Origin: Butyricimonas faecihominis
GTDB lineage: Bacteria; Bacteroidota; Bacteroidia; Bacteroidales; Marinifilaceae
Direction: 5' to 3'
Length of the DNA stretch: 64,000 bases
NCBI RefSeq assembly: GCF_033096445.1
Contig: NZ_AP028155.1
Span: 3,787,880 to 3,851,879 of the forward strand
Under the pieces are notes generated by a model. The model saw only the letters and a program-made list of their open reading frames with translations, was not told the origin of the DNA and did not search any database. A program made the position numbers and the translations under genes. This document shows, one piece after another, positions 36,026-45,307 of this stretch. Position 1 is the first letter of the stretch; each line of letters starts with the position of its first letter.

Positions 36026-36397
36026 TTGTCCCATTTTGGCATCCATACTCAATGTTGCATGAGGTACGGCGCGTAATCTTTCTTTAGAGATCAGTTTCCC
36101 GGTTACTCGGCAGATCCCGTAGGTTTTGTTTTCAATTCGTACTAATGCGGCTTCCAAGTGAGCAATAAACTTTGCCTGCCTTTGAGCCAGCCGACCGGCC
36201 TCTTCTTTGGAAAGAACAGATGCTCCCTCTTCCAATACTTTAAAAGTGGGAGACGTATCGGCGATGTCATTCCCGTCGCTGCCGGAGATCGAGGCTTTCA
36301 GCACCTCGTAATCTCTTTTCGCCTTTTCGAGTTTCTCAAGAATCAATTCTTTGAATTCCTGCAACTCTTCATCCGAATATCTAGTTTTCTCGGCCAT
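36017..36397 (-). CDS. TraR/DksA family protein with degenerate zinc finger
   Basis: 126 residues from the ATG at 36397. The frame runs 51 codons further upstream but overlaps the ileS end and has no family match. A coiled-coil N-terminal half (about 10-80) is followed by the DksA C-domain: YGICRVTGKLISKERLRAVPHATLS. Of the four Cys of the classical C4 finger only one is left. DksA-type proteins bind the RNA polymerase secondary channel with ppGpp; Bacteroidota homologues lacking zinc ligands are known. It lies between ileS and lspA on the same strand. Confidence 0.85.
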   Translation of the reverse strand: MAEKTRYSDEELQEFKELILEKLEKAKRDYEVLKASISGSDGNDIADTSPTFKVLEEGASVLSKEEAGRLAQRQAKFIAHLEAALVRIENKTYGICRVTGKLISKERLRAVPHATLSMDAKMGQDS

Positions 36398-36491
36398 AGT
36401 TGTAAAGTTTTTGTCTAAGTTAATAAAAAATCCGCTATGTAATCTTTCCCGTGGAAAAATATCCACTTTTACTTGTAACAAGGGGAAGAGG

Positions 36492-39400
36492 TTACATTTT
36501 CTGGATCTTAATAAACGTTTGTATGTCGTCGATTTCGATGGGTTGGGCACCGTCCTCGGCTTTATCTATTAACGTAACGTTCTCTGCCAGAACTTGGCTG
36601 GCGATGTACGCCTTGAAGTTCTCGACCGCTTCATTGATCTCTTTATGTTTCCCGATGTAAAGATCAATTTTGTCTGTCACGTTGAAATCACTCTCTTTTC
36701 TCAAGTTCTGGATTCGGTTGATCAACTCCCGGGCGATACCTTCTTCACGTAATTCCTTCGTGATATTGATGTCCAAGGCAACCGTGAGACGTCCCTCGTT
36801 AGCTACTAACCAGCCCGGAATGTCTTCCGACAGAATCTCCACGTCTTCCAGCGTCAGTTCCAGTGTTTCCGTTCCCACTTCAAGGGAATAAGTTCCTTGT
36901 TTCTCGAAATTGTAAATATCATTCTGGTTCATTTCGGCTACGAGAGCGGAAATCTGTTTCATGTATTTACCGTATTTCGGTCCTAGGGTCTTGAAGTTCG
37001 GTTTAATCTTCTTTACCAAGATACCTGCCGTGTCGGTGATGTATTCGATCTCCTTCACGTTGACTTCCGACAGGATGATGTTCTTCACGGCATCCAGTTG
37101 GGTGGTCATCTCGTCATTCAAGATCGGGATCAACAGCTTGCACAGCGGTTGTCTTACCCGGATTTGAACTTTGCGTCTCAGTCCAAGTACCATGGAAGAT
37201 ATTTGTTGAGCCATGTTCATCCGTTCCTCCAGTTGCTTGTCGATCATTGATGCGTCAGCCACCGGGAAATCTACTAGATGAACGTCCGTCGTGTATCGTC
37301 CCGTAACCTTGTTCAAGTCCGTGAACAGGCGATCCATGTAGAACGGCGCGATGGGTGAGGACAAGATTGCCACGGTCTCCAAGCAAGTATATAACGTTTG
37401 GTAAGCCGACAGTTTATCGGTGGTTTGCTCGCCACCCCAGTAACGTTTACGGGAGAGACGCACGTACCAGTTCGACAGGTTCTCGATCACGAAATCCTGT
37501 ATTGCCCGTCCGGCCCGTGTCGGTTCGTATTTCTCGTAAGCCTCGGTGACCTCTTTAATCAAGCTGTTCAATAGAGAAAGAATCCAGCGATCGATTTCCG
37601 GTCTCTCGTTAAACGGAACTTCTGCCTCTGCATACGTGAACTTGTCTATATTGGCATACAAGGCGAAGAAACTGTACGTGTTATACAGTGTCCCGAAGAA
37701 CTTACGTTTCACTTCTTCCACCCCGGCGATGTCGAATTTCAAGTTATCCCACGGTTGAGAGTTCGTGATCATGTACCAACGCAGGGGATCTGATCCTTGT
37801 TTCTCGATCGTGTCGAAAGGATCAACGGCATTGCCTAAACGTTTGGACATCTTGTTTCCCTTGGCATCAAGCACCAGTCCGTTGGATATGATATTCTTGA
37901 ATGCCACGGAATCGAACACCATGGTCGCGATAGCGTGTAGCGTGAAGAACCAACCGCGGGTCTGGTCCACTCCTTCGGCGATAAAGTCTGCCGGGAAATT
38001 TGTCCGGTTATCGATCAATTCTTTGTTCTCGAACGGGTAATGTACCTGCGCGTAAGGCATGGCTCCCGAATCGAACCACACGTCGATCAGGTCTTTCTCC
38101 CGGTACATCGGTTGTCCGGTGGGAGAAACCAGTATAATGTCATCCACGTACGGGCGGTGCAGGTCGATTTTCTCGTAATTCTCTTTCGAGTAGTCTCCCA
38201 CCTTGAAATCTTTGAAGGGGTTCTCCTTCATGATTCCTGCCTGTATTGCTTTTTCAGTTTCTTCAACTAATTCTTTCACCGAACCGATACATTTTTTCTC
38301 TGTCCCGTCCTCGCTGACCCATATCGGTAGGGGAGTTCCCCAGTAGCGGGAACGCGAGAGGTTCCAATCCACTAGATTCTCCAACCATTTCCCGAAACGG
38401 CCTTCGCCCGTGCTGGCGGGTTTCCAGTTGATGGTCTTGTTCAGCTCGATCATGCGATCCCGAACGGCTGTCGTTTTGATGAACCAAGAATCCAACGGAT
38501 AATAAAGTACCGGTTTGTCGGTTCTCCAGCAATGCGGGTAATTATGTTCGTGTTTTTCGACCTTGAACGCTTTGTTCTCCCGTTTTAACAGGATACTTAA
38601 ATCGATGTCGAGAGTCGTGTCGTTTTCGGTTAAATTTGGATCGTAAGCGTTTTTCACGAATCGTCCTGCAAATTCCCCGTACAGGTCCGTGTTGACGTTA
38701 TTTTTCAAGTATTCCGGGTCAATGTCTTCCATCCGGAACAAGCGTCCCCGTTTGTCCACCATGGGTTGCTTGCTGCCTTCCTTGTCAATTAATTGCAAGG
38801 GGGCTATGCCCGCCACTTTGGCCACCCGGTCGTCATCGGCTCCGAAAGTCGGGGCAATATGTACGATCCCGGTACCGTCTTCCGTGGTAACGTAATCACC
38901 GAGGATCACGCGGAATGCATCACCCATGGGTTGCATCCAAGGTAAAAGTTGCTCGTAACGTATGCCTTCCAACTCCGGACCTTTATATTCGGCCACGATC
39001 TGGTAAGGGATCAATTTATCTCCTTCCTTGTAGTCTTCCAAGGTGATGCCTTCAGCTTTTTTGTTGAAGTACGCGCTGAAACGATCTTTCGCCATGATAA
39101 TAGTTACCGGGCGGAAAGTATAGGGGTTATAAGTTTTCACTTCCAAGTACGTGATGTTCGGACCCACGGCCAATGCCGTGTTGGAAGGTAACGTCCAAGG
39201 CGTGGTTGTCCACGCGGTGAAATATACTTCATCGCTGAAAGCAAACAATTTTTCCGATTTTTCGTCCCGGATCACTTTAAATTGAGCCACGCACGTCGTG
39301 TCCTTCACGTCTCGGTAACATCCCGGTTGGTTCAACTCGTGCGTGCTTAATCCTGTTCCGGCAGCGGGGGAATAGGGTTGTATGGTGTACCCTTTGTACA

Positions 39401-39920
39401 GGAAACCTTTCTCGTACAATTGTTTCAACAAATACCATAAGGTTTCGATGTAACGGTTGTCGTAGGTGATGTACGGGTTGCTCATATCTACCCAGTAACC
39501 CATCTTGTTCGTCAAATCTTCCCATTCACGGGTGAATTTCATGACGTCGGAACGACATTCTTTGTTGTAGTCAGCCACGGAAATCGTTTTCCCGATATTT
39601 TCTTTCGTGATACCGAGTTTCTTTTCAACCCCCAATTCAACGGGTAACCCGTGTGTATCCCAACCGGCTTTTCGCTCGACGAGAAATCCTTGTAAAGTTT
39701 TGTATCTGCAAATAATATCTTTAATCGTCCTAGCCATTACGTGGTGAATACCTGGCATCCCGTTTGCCGAAGGGGGACCTTCGAAAAAGACAAACGAGGG
39801 GTACCCCTCTCTATTCTTCAAGCTTTGCTCGAAGGTATTGTTTGATTCCCACTCTTTCAAGACATCCTTGTTTACCTGAGAGAGATCCAAACCTTTGTAC
39901 TCTTGGAATTTTTTGTCCAT
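36492..39920 (-). CDS. ileS: Isoleucyl-tRNA synthetase (long form)
   Basis: 1142 residues from the ATG at 39920, with an AGGAG 5 bp before it; a 22-codon open extension is rejected. The class I site is PPSANGMPGIHH (HIGH variant), with the KMSKR loop at about residue 690 and the WDTHGLPVE motif. The length and KMSKR fit the long, eukaryote-like clade found in Bacteroidota, which lacks the C-terminal zinc finger of E. coli IleS. That clade is often associated with reduced mupirocin sensitivity; I infer nothing about phenotype here. Confidence 0.97.
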   Translation of the reverse strand: MDKKFQEYKGLDLSQVNKDVLKEWESNNTFEQSLKNREGYPSFVFFEGPPSANGMPGIHHVMARTIKDIICRYKTLQGFLVERKAGWDTHGLPVELGVEKKLGITKENIGKTISVADYNKECRSDVMKFTREWEDLTNKMGYWVDMSNPYITYDNRYIETLWYLLKQLYEKGFLYKGYTIQPYSPAAGTGLSTHELNQPGCYRDVKDTTCVAQFKVIRDEKSEKLFAFSDEVYFTAWTTTPWTLPSNTALAVGPNITYLEVKTYNPYTFRPVTIIMAKDRFSAYFNKKAEGITLEDYKEGDKLIPYQIVAEYKGPELEGIRYEQLLPWMQPMGDAFRVILGDYVTTEDGTGIVHIAPTFGADDDRVAKVAGIAPLQLIDKEGSKQPMVDKRGRLFRMEDIDPEYLKNNVNTDLYGEFAGRFVKNAYDPNLTENDTTLDIDLSILLKRENKAFKVEKHEHNYPHCWRTDKPVLYYPLDSWFIKTTAVRDRMIELNKTINWKPASTGEGRFGKWLENLVDWNLSRSRYWGTPLPIWVSEDGTEKKCIGSVKELVEETEKAIQAGIMKENPFKDFKVGDYSKENYEKIDLHRPYVDDIILVSPTGQPMYREKDLIDVWFDSGAMPYAQVHYPFENKELIDNRTNFPADFIAEGVDQTRGWFFTLHAIATMVFDSVAFKNIISNGLVLDAKGNKMSKRLGNAVDPFDTIEKQGSDPLRWYMITNSQPWDNLKFDIAGVEEVKRKFFGTLYNTYSFFALYANIDKFTYAEAEVPFNERPEIDRWILSLLNSLIKEVTEAYEKYEPTRAGRAIQDFVIENLSNWYVRLSRKRYWGGEQTTDKLSAYQTLYTCLETVAILSSPIAPFYMDRLFTDLNKVTGRYTTDVHLVDFPVADASMIDKQLEERMNMAQQISSMVLGLRRKVQIRVRQPLCKLLIPILNDEMTTQLDAVKNIILSEVNVKEIEYITDTAGILVKKIKPNFKTLGPKYGKYMKQISALVAEMNQNDIYNFEKQGTYSLEVGTETLELTLEDVEILSEDIPGWLVANEGRLTVALDINITKELREEGIARELINRIQNLRKESDFNVTDKIDLYIGKHKEINEAVENFKAYIASQVLAENVTLIDKAEDGAQPIEIDDIQTFIKIQKM

Positions 39921-39974
39921 CGTGACTCCTGATTTTAAGATATTACTTATTTGCACATTTAAAAAATCAAGTTG

Positions 39975-40005
39975 CAAATATACCATTTATTTGTGAAACT
40001 GGAAA
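39975..40005 (-). promoter_or_regulatory. Promoter of ileS
   Basis: On the minus strand: TTTC (40002-40005), 19 bp, TATATTTG (39975-39982). The -7 box is 54 bp before the ileS start. Confidence 0.65.
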
Positions 40006-40172
40006 TCCTCTTCTTTTTTTCGTGCATTCATTCTTTTAGAGGGTGATAAAAGACGTTTAGGAGTGGAGGTCATGATTTGCTGCCGTTTTTCTAAATCACT
40101 TCAGGATGAATAGAGTAGCAATACATGACGTGTTACGGATAAAGTAATTTTAATATCCTATTAAAATTCTAA

Positions 40173-40221
40173 TAGAACGCTATTATATATAGTGATTTAA
40201 TAGGGATTTAATAGCGTTCTA
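40173..40221. repeat. Inverted repeat with TAATAG direct repeats
   Basis: TAGAACGCTATTA (40173-40185) and TAATAGCGTTCTA (40209-40221) are perfect inverted copies with a 23-bp spacer. TTCTAATAG also occurs as a direct repeat at 40168 and 40218. An operator or a remnant is possible; no gene starts close by. Confidence 0.5.
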
Positions 40222-40320
40222 ATAGCGCTTTATACGAAAGAGGTCCGTTATTGATGAGGATATGATAATGGATTATGGTATAAAATTTTCGGGTCAACGG
40301 TTTGTTGTCCTGTAATATAC

Positions 40321-40355
40321 CTTCTCATGTCGGATTTTTCACCCGACATGAGAAG
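40321..40355 (-). terminator. Strong hairpin after the GT39-like gene
   Basis: A perfect 13-bp stem (CTTCTCATGTCGG / CCGACATGAGAAG) with a 9-nt loop lies 26 bp downstream of the minus-strand gene. No T run follows, so it is either a factor-assisted terminator or an mRNA 3'-end stabiliser. Confidence 0.5.
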
Positions 40356-40381
40356 TATGATTCGTTTTTCTTTGAACTAAA

Positions 40382-42091
40382 CTACGGAACTTGTGGTTGG
40401 CCTCCCGGCAGGAATTGGAAAATTAACGTGGGAAGTTGCTGTTTCGTGTTCTGCCCGATCTGGATGAGCGGTCTGAAATAATCCGGATATTTTTTGACCA
40501 TGGGGTACACGGTGACATACCCGTGGCGGAACCAGCGGTCGATGATCACGTGAGAGATTTTTTGTTCTTGGAATCGTTTGAATAGGTCGTCCTCTTTGGC
40601 ATATTGGGGAAAAGACGTCGATTTTCTGCCGCCTGAAAAGAGGTAAAAAAGTTCCGGTTTCCGGCAGGCGATGCGGGCTTCTTCGGGCAGATTCTTTTTA
40701 CACCAGTTGACAGCATAGATGTATTCCACGAAGGCGGCATCGGCAATTTTTTCATTCCATTGCTTGTATGTGGCAAAATTTTGTTGCGGTTTCAAGGCTT
40801 TCGCGTAGTGCGGGAACATGAAGAACACGAGGAACACGATCAGGCCTCCTGCAGGAATCACGTGTTGGTATTTACCAAATGAAAGTTTTTTGGTGATCGT
40901 GTTCATGATTTCGAGACAACCGTTCAGGAACAAGAATATGAAAAGGGGAATAACTCCGATAAAATAGCGGTGTCCGGCGTATTGCTCCGGCCAGATCATG
41001 AGTACGGCCATCGTGATGCCGATGTACAGGAACAGGAGTAATTGCATTTTTTTCAGTGCGATCAATCCGATCAGGACGACGATAAGGATACAAATTCCCT
41101 CGATCAGTCCTGAAGTGGTTACTTTTTCATCGAATCCGGGATCATCGGAAATGATGGCGGTGGGAATCCATTTGCCCACGTAGCTGACTAGGTTGTTTTC
41201 GATACGTTCTGTCCAGTCCGAGAAAGTGACCATGGTTTCACCCTTGGGTTTCTTTTTGAAATCATGGAGATAGTCACTACTCGTGACTCCAATGCTTTTA
41301 TTCCGTATGTCCCAAGCTGTTTTTGCCCCTGCAAAGGATGCGATGACCACGCATAAGATAATGAGGTGGCTGAACAGGACCCGTTTGTTGTCGGCCTGTA
41401 TGGTTATCTCGTCGTTTTTACGCTTGCTTTTGAGGAACGTGAGGATTTTTTGGGTACAAAGAATACCGAGGTAAATTATTATTGCCAGAATGATGGATGT
41501 CCCCATGGTCCGGACAAAATAGATGTAATTCAGCGCGATAATCATCAGAATGAAATAAATGATCTGGGAACGGGGGCGCTTTTTATAGAACAGGTGGTCC
41601 ATATCGATCAGCGAGATCAGGTACAGGACTCCCAGCGTGAGGAAGGTAAATAGCATTTCGCTCATGACAATCGTGGAGTAACGTAGTAATGCCTGTTGCA
41701 TACAGCATAACAGGCAGGTTGACAGGGCGACGAATAAATTCCCCGAAATTCTTTTTAGGAGGAAAAAAAGGATGAGGATGGACAACCCGAATAAGATGCC
41801 GTTTGCTATTTTTAGAGCCGTGTAGGAATGGGTGAAAAGTAAAATTCCGGCGTTAAACAAGGGGTAACCCGGAGGGAAATGGGAATGAGGGGTTTCTTCC
41901 AGAAACATGATGTTCGTGTAGCCCTTCCCGGCAGCAATGGCTCTTCCTAGGGCATAATAGTAAACGTTATCCCCGTTCAGATCCGGTTTGAAATCAAATA
42001 TTTCCAGATAATTCACAATGAATACGCACCCGATGATTGCGAGGCAAAGATAAATCCATGTAGTCGGTTTTATTTTATTAAAAATTCCCAT
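40382..42091 (-). CDS. Membrane glycosyltransferase, GT39/ArnT-like
   Basis: 569 residues with about 11 membrane helices. The first periplasmic loop has LNGDNVYYYALGRAIAAGKGY and HFPPGYPLFNAGILLF, the acidic-residue and P-G-Y/P-L pattern of PMT/ArnT-type GT-C enzymes, which use polyprenyl-phosphate sugars. A small soluble C-terminal domain follows. The preceding DPM1-like GT2 probably makes the lipid-linked sugar donor, so the pair would act in sequence. Confidence 0.8.
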   Translation of the reverse strand: MGIFNKIKPTTWIYLCLAIIGCVFIVNYLEIFDFKPDLNGDNVYYYALGRAIAAGKGYTNIMFLEETPHSHFPPGYPLFNAGILLFTHSYTALKIANGILFGLSILILFFLLKRISGNLFVALSTCLLCCMQQALLRYSTIVMSEMLFTFLTLGVLYLISLIDMDHLFYKKRPRSQIIYFILMIIALNYIYFVRTMGTSIILAIIIYLGILCTQKILTFLKSKRKNDEITIQADNKRVLFSHLIILCVVIASFAGAKTAWDIRNKSIGVTSSDYLHDFKKKPKGETMVTFSDWTERIENNLVSYVGKWIPTAIISDDPGFDEKVTTSGLIEGICILIVVLIGLIALKKMQLLLFLYIGITMAVLMIWPEQYAGHRYFIGVIPLFIFLFLNGCLEIMNTITKKLSFGKYQHVIPAGGLIVFLVFFMFPHYAKALKPQQNFATYKQWNEKIADAAFVEYIYAVNWCKKNLPEEARIACRKPELFYLFSGGRKSTSFPQYAKEDDLFKRFQEQKISHVIIDRWFRHGYVTVYPMVKKYPDYFRPLIQIGQNTKQQLPTLIFQFLPGGQPQVP

Positions 42092-42110
42092 ACGAAAATT
42101 ATTCTTTAAA

Positions 42111-42818
42111 TTAAAAACGATATTTTATTAGGGTCCAGATGCCAATGACCCCGTCTTTCCAGTTTATTTTTTTACCCTCGTCAATGCTCCGGGGGTAATA
42201 GTGGATTGGTAATTCCTTTATTTTGTATCCCTTGCGACAAACTTTGGCTGTTACTTCCGGACAAAATTCGAATCCGGTGCATTTTAACGGGATGGATTTA
42301 AGTAGTGCGGTGTCGAACATTTTGTAACAGGTCGGTTCGTCCGTCAAGTGTTGCCCGTACAGGATGTTCGTGATGATGGATAATAGCCTGCCACCGAAAT
42401 AGAATCGCTGGTAGGAGTGTTTGTTCGCTTTGTTTAGAAAGCGGGACCCGTAGATAACTTTCCCGTCGTGTTCGATCATCCATGTCAGTAACGGGTTAAA
42501 GTCTTCTGGTTCGTATTCAAGGTCCGCGTCCTGTATGACGGTCCACTCCCCGCTGGCCTTTTGAATCCCGACCCGCAGAGCCGCTCCTTTGCCTTGGTTG
42601 TAAGGTTGGTTGTGGTATTGAAGGGGGCAATCGGGATACGTTTCCATGAAACGCTGAATTTCGGCCTCCGTTTCGTCTTTCGAACAGTCGTTTATAACGA
42701 TAATTTCTTTTTGGATATTTTCAACTAGTCGTGTGTGGTGAACTTTTTCCAGTAACGTGAAAAGAGTTCGGGCCTCGTTATAGGCTGGAATGATGATGGA
42801 CAGCGTTTTATGTTTCAT
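42111..42818 (-). CDS. Glycosyltransferase family 2, dolichyl-phosphate-mannose-synthase-like
   Basis: About 235 residues. LSIIIPAYNEARTLFTLL, VIQDADLEYEPEDF (the DAD metal site) and GSRFLNKANKH fit DPM1-like enzymes that charge polyprenyl phosphate with a sugar. I prefer the ATG at 42818. An earlier ATG at 42842 lies inside the end of lysC and has AAGGA just before it, so a 14-bp overlap is a real alternative. The downstream GT39-like gene is the likely user of the product. Confidence 0.87.
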   Translation of the reverse strand: MKHKTLSIIIPAYNEARTLFTLLEKVHHTRLVENIQKEIIVINDCSKDETEAEIQRFMETYPDCPLQYHNQPYNQGKGAALRVGIQKASGEWTVIQDADLEYEPEDFNPLLTWMIEHDGKVIYGSRFLNKANKHSYQRFYFGGRLLSIITNILYGQHLTDEPTCYKMFDTALLKSIPLKCTGFEFCPEVTAKVCRKGYKIKELPIHYYPRSIDEGKKINWKDGVIGIWTLIKYRF

Positions 42819-42828
42819 GCCGCGGGAG

Positions 42829-44094
42829 TTATTGTAATACATGATTCCTTAGCACGAACTGGGCGGTCGTGCGGCTACGTTGCTCGACTAGCGAGGGGGT
42901 ATCCCCGATGATCTCCCGGATGATTTCCTCGTTGTAATGGCGGATCGTGATGAGTTTCACGTCTTGGTTGTAGCGTACCTCGAATTCTTCCCGGAGTTGA
43001 TCCAGAAATTCGTTGAACACGGCGCTGTTGCAATCCACGCAGAAAGAAAAGCTGATGGCGGAGTTTTGCATCAGGTTCAGTTTCAATTTATATTGGGCCA
43101 GCACGGCGAATATGTGGCTTAATTTTTCTTCCGCGATAAAAGAGAAATCTCTCGGGGTGAGGGTCAACAAGCATTGATTTTCTTTGTTAATGTAGATGGG
43201 GGGTAACTTTAGATGCTCGTCAATCTCTTGTATCACGGTTCCCTCGGATTCCGGGTGCAGGAAGGATTTCACGTAGAGGGGGATTTGTTTGTTCTGGATC
43301 GGTTTTATGGTTTTCGGATGAATGACTTTTGCCCCGAAATGGGACAGCTCGATGGCCTCTTTGTAGGACATCCGGCTGATCACTTGTGCTTTTTCATATT
43401 CTTTCGGGTCGGCATTCATCACTCCCGGCACGTCTTTCCAGATCGTCACGTTCTCGGCATTTAGCAAGTTAGCCAAAAGGGCGGCCGTGTAATCCGATCC
43501 TTCCCGTCCTAGCGTGGTGGTTTGGTTGGTACGGGTTCCGGCGATAAAGCCTTGGGTGACGAACGTGGACGATGTGTTGAAATCAAATGCTTCTTTGCAA
43601 AGTTGTTCGGAAAGTTCCAAGTCTATGTTCGCGTTACGATAGTTTTGGTCGGTTTTGAGAAATTTCCGAATGTCAATGAATTGATTCTCGATTCCCTCCA
43701 TTTCCATGTAATCGGAAATGATGGTCGTGGAGATCAGTTCCCCGAAACAGATAATGCGATCGTATTCGTAATCATAGCATAGTGATGATTCGCTTGCCAG
43801 TATGTTTTCTAGGTTTATAAATAATTCTTCTAGGTGCTTGTAGACCGGGGCATTCAAAGGGAACAACGAGGTCACGATATTTAGATGAAAGTCTTTTAAT
43901 TCTTTCATGATGGCGGGGACTTTCGAGTCCCGGTGGAAATAGGCGTTGCATAATGTTTCTAGCAAATTAGTCGTTTTTCCCATAGCTGAAACGACCACGA
44001 TAAGTTGTCCCTGCTGTTGATGAACAATTGAAGAGAGATTTTTTACCCCTGCTGCATCTTTCACGGATGCTCCCCCGAATTTAAAAACTTTCAT
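42829..44094 (-). CDS. lysC: Aspartate kinase (monofunctional)
   Basis: 421 residues. It phosphorylates aspartate, the first step to Lys, Thr, Met and diaminopimelate. KFGGASVKDAAGV at the start and the TTLGREGSDYTAALLANLL motif are diagnostic; the C-terminus has two ACT-like regulatory segments (TLTPRDFSFIAEEKLSHIFAVL). The length is that of a monofunctional enzyme without a homoserine dehydrogenase domain. It heads an operon with two glycosyltransferase genes, an unusual partner set. Confidence 0.93.
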   Translation of the reverse strand: MKVFKFGGASVKDAAGVKNLSSIVHQQQGQLIVVVSAMGKTTNLLETLCNAYFHRDSKVPAIMKELKDFHLNIVTSLFPLNAPVYKHLEELFINLENILASESSLCYDYEYDRIICFGELISTTIISDYMEMEGIENQFIDIRKFLKTDQNYRNANIDLELSEQLCKEAFDFNTSSTFVTQGFIAGTRTNQTTTLGREGSDYTAALLANLLNAENVTIWKDVPGVMNADPKEYEKAQVISRMSYKEAIELSHFGAKVIHPKTIKPIQNKQIPLYVKSFLHPESEGTVIQEIDEHLKLPPIYINKENQCLLTLTPRDFSFIAEEKLSHIFAVLAQYKLKLNLMQNSAISFSFCVDCNSAVFNEFLDQLREEFEVRYNQDVKLITIRHYNEEIIREIIGDTPSLVEQRSRTTAQFVLRNHVLQ

Positions 44095-44123
44095 TTAGGT
44101 ACCGATTAAAAAGTAACACGAAA

Positions 44124-44154
44124 CAAAAGTAAATTTTAAATTGTAAAATGCAAA
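44124..44154 (-). promoter_or_regulatory. Promoter of lysC
   Basis: On the minus strand: TTTG (44151-44154), 19 bp, TACTTTTG (44124-44131), an exact match to the Bacteroides consensus, 29 bp before the start codon. Confidence 0.75.
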
Positions 44155-44184
44155 ATAAGGCGTTAAAGACGTGTCTTTTCGTGT

Positions 44185-45129
44185 TTATTGTAATTGTTGT
44201 ATTTCCGTTAAGGATAATCCGGTACATGTCATGATGGTCTCGACCGGAATACCTTTTTCGAGTAATTTTTTGGCGGTTTCTTTTTTCTCTTGTTCTATGC
44301 CCTCTTGAATGCCTTTTTCCCTTCCTTCAGCTAATCCTTCGGCCTTGCCTTCAGCTTTCCCTTCAGCTCTTCCTTCGGCTTTTCCTTCGTCCCATCCTTC
44401 CCCATGTGCAGTGGTTAGGACATCCCACTGGATTCTGATGTTGTCCATGTGGCGTTCATAAGCACGACGTTCCTGTTCGCTCATGTCTGACACACGTAGC
44501 CGTTCTCTTGCTGCTTGCAAGCCTTTAGCCGTGGTGTTTTCGTCAATGATACCGGATTTCAAGAAACGGACCCACTCGTCAAGAGGTGTTTTGGCCCGAT
44601 CATCAAATTCATTAACTCGGAGGACGTAATATTCCGGAAAGATTTCTCCGGCATTTTCTTTCACGAACGTGTTCCGTTGTTTGGTTGAAAGACGTAAGGT
44701 GTCACCTGAATGAATTCCTCTAAAATCGGTTACTCCACGGTAGATGTAATCGCTCCCCTGTCCTAAATCGAAATATACGATATTGATGGAATAGACTTTT
44801 CGAACTTCAGCATAAAGGTCACCTTCATGAATGTATTCTGTGATGGCTTTGGAGACACCGTATAGCATTCGTTGAAAATAATATAATTCCCGGGTGTTTT
44901 GAACTTCTATGATAATGAGTTCCTTTTTGTTGTTTTCAGCCAAAACGTCAACCCGGTTGAATTTGTCGGACTCGTCTTCTTTGTTACCTTCGCTTTCTAG
45001 GATTCGATGAATTTTGATGTTATCTTGTAGTAATTCGCTCAAAAATCCTTCTAATACGACGAAATTTGCTTTATCACGTAATAAGCGTTTCATGGCCCAA
45101 TCGAACCGGATGAGATTGTATCTTGACAT
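44185..45129 (-). CDS. Rpn/PD-(D/E)XK nuclease family protein
   Basis: 314 residues. The N-terminus (FDWAMKRLLRDKANFVVLEGFLSELL) and the nuclease core NRVDVLAENN...IIIEVQN (D, then E-x-Q) fit the Rpn/PF12784 family, widespread in Bacteroidota and often labelled 'transposase'. E. coli RpnA promotes recA-independent recombination. The C-terminal part has a run of GKAEGRAEGKAEG-type units (about residues 240-275), then a short helix. There is no terminal inverted repeat or IS context, so it is not treated as a mobile element. A -7-like TACATTTG lies on the minus strand at 45155-45162. Confidence 0.85.
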   Translation of the reverse strand: MSRYNLIRFDWAMKRLLRDKANFVVLEGFLSELLQDNIKIHRILESEGNKEDESDKFNRVDVLAENNKKELIIIEVQNTRELYYFQRMLYGVSKAITEYIHEGDLYAEVRKVYSINIVYFDLGQGSDYIYRGVTDFRGIHSGDTLRLSTKQRNTFVKENAGEIFPEYYVLRVNEFDDRAKTPLDEWVRFLKSGIIDENTTAKGLQAARERLRVSDMSEQERRAYERHMDNIRIQWDVLTTAHGEGWDEGKAEGRAEGKAEGKAEGLAEGREKGIQEGIEQEKKETAKKLLEKGIPVETIMTCTGLSLTEIQQLQ

Positions 45130-45307
45130 GGTTTTTGGTATTAATAGTATTATACAAATGTACGAAAAAAAGTGGAATCAATCTATTTTAATGAAATGTG
45201 GTGATAAAATAATTATAAATGAAACAATGTAGCTATTTTTTAATATATTTACAAGCGATCTCACCTGTTAGGAATGGCGTGTTATGGTATTAATTATAAA
45301 AATTGGA

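Larger units (their letters stand above)
40006..40381. other. Intergenic region with two dyads, no gene seen
   Basis: About 375 bp between the ileS promoter and the next gene. It has no convincing ORF. It contains a 13-bp inverted repeat with TAATAG repeats (40173-40221) and a 13-bp perfect hairpin (40321-40355). Apart from these I see nothing. Confidence 0.6.

Noticed and set aside
36397-36550. N-terminal extension of the DksA-like protein
   Set aside because: It overlaps the end of ileS, is rich in unlikely residues and lacks family similarity.
44165-44178. Terminator after the Rpn-like gene
   Set aside because: AAAGAC/GTCTTT is a palindrome with almost no loop and too weak to call.
44185-45129. 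Mobile element call for the Rpn/PD-(D/E)XK gene
   Set aside because: The family is often labelled transposase, but no terminal inverted repeats, target duplication or DDE motif are visible.
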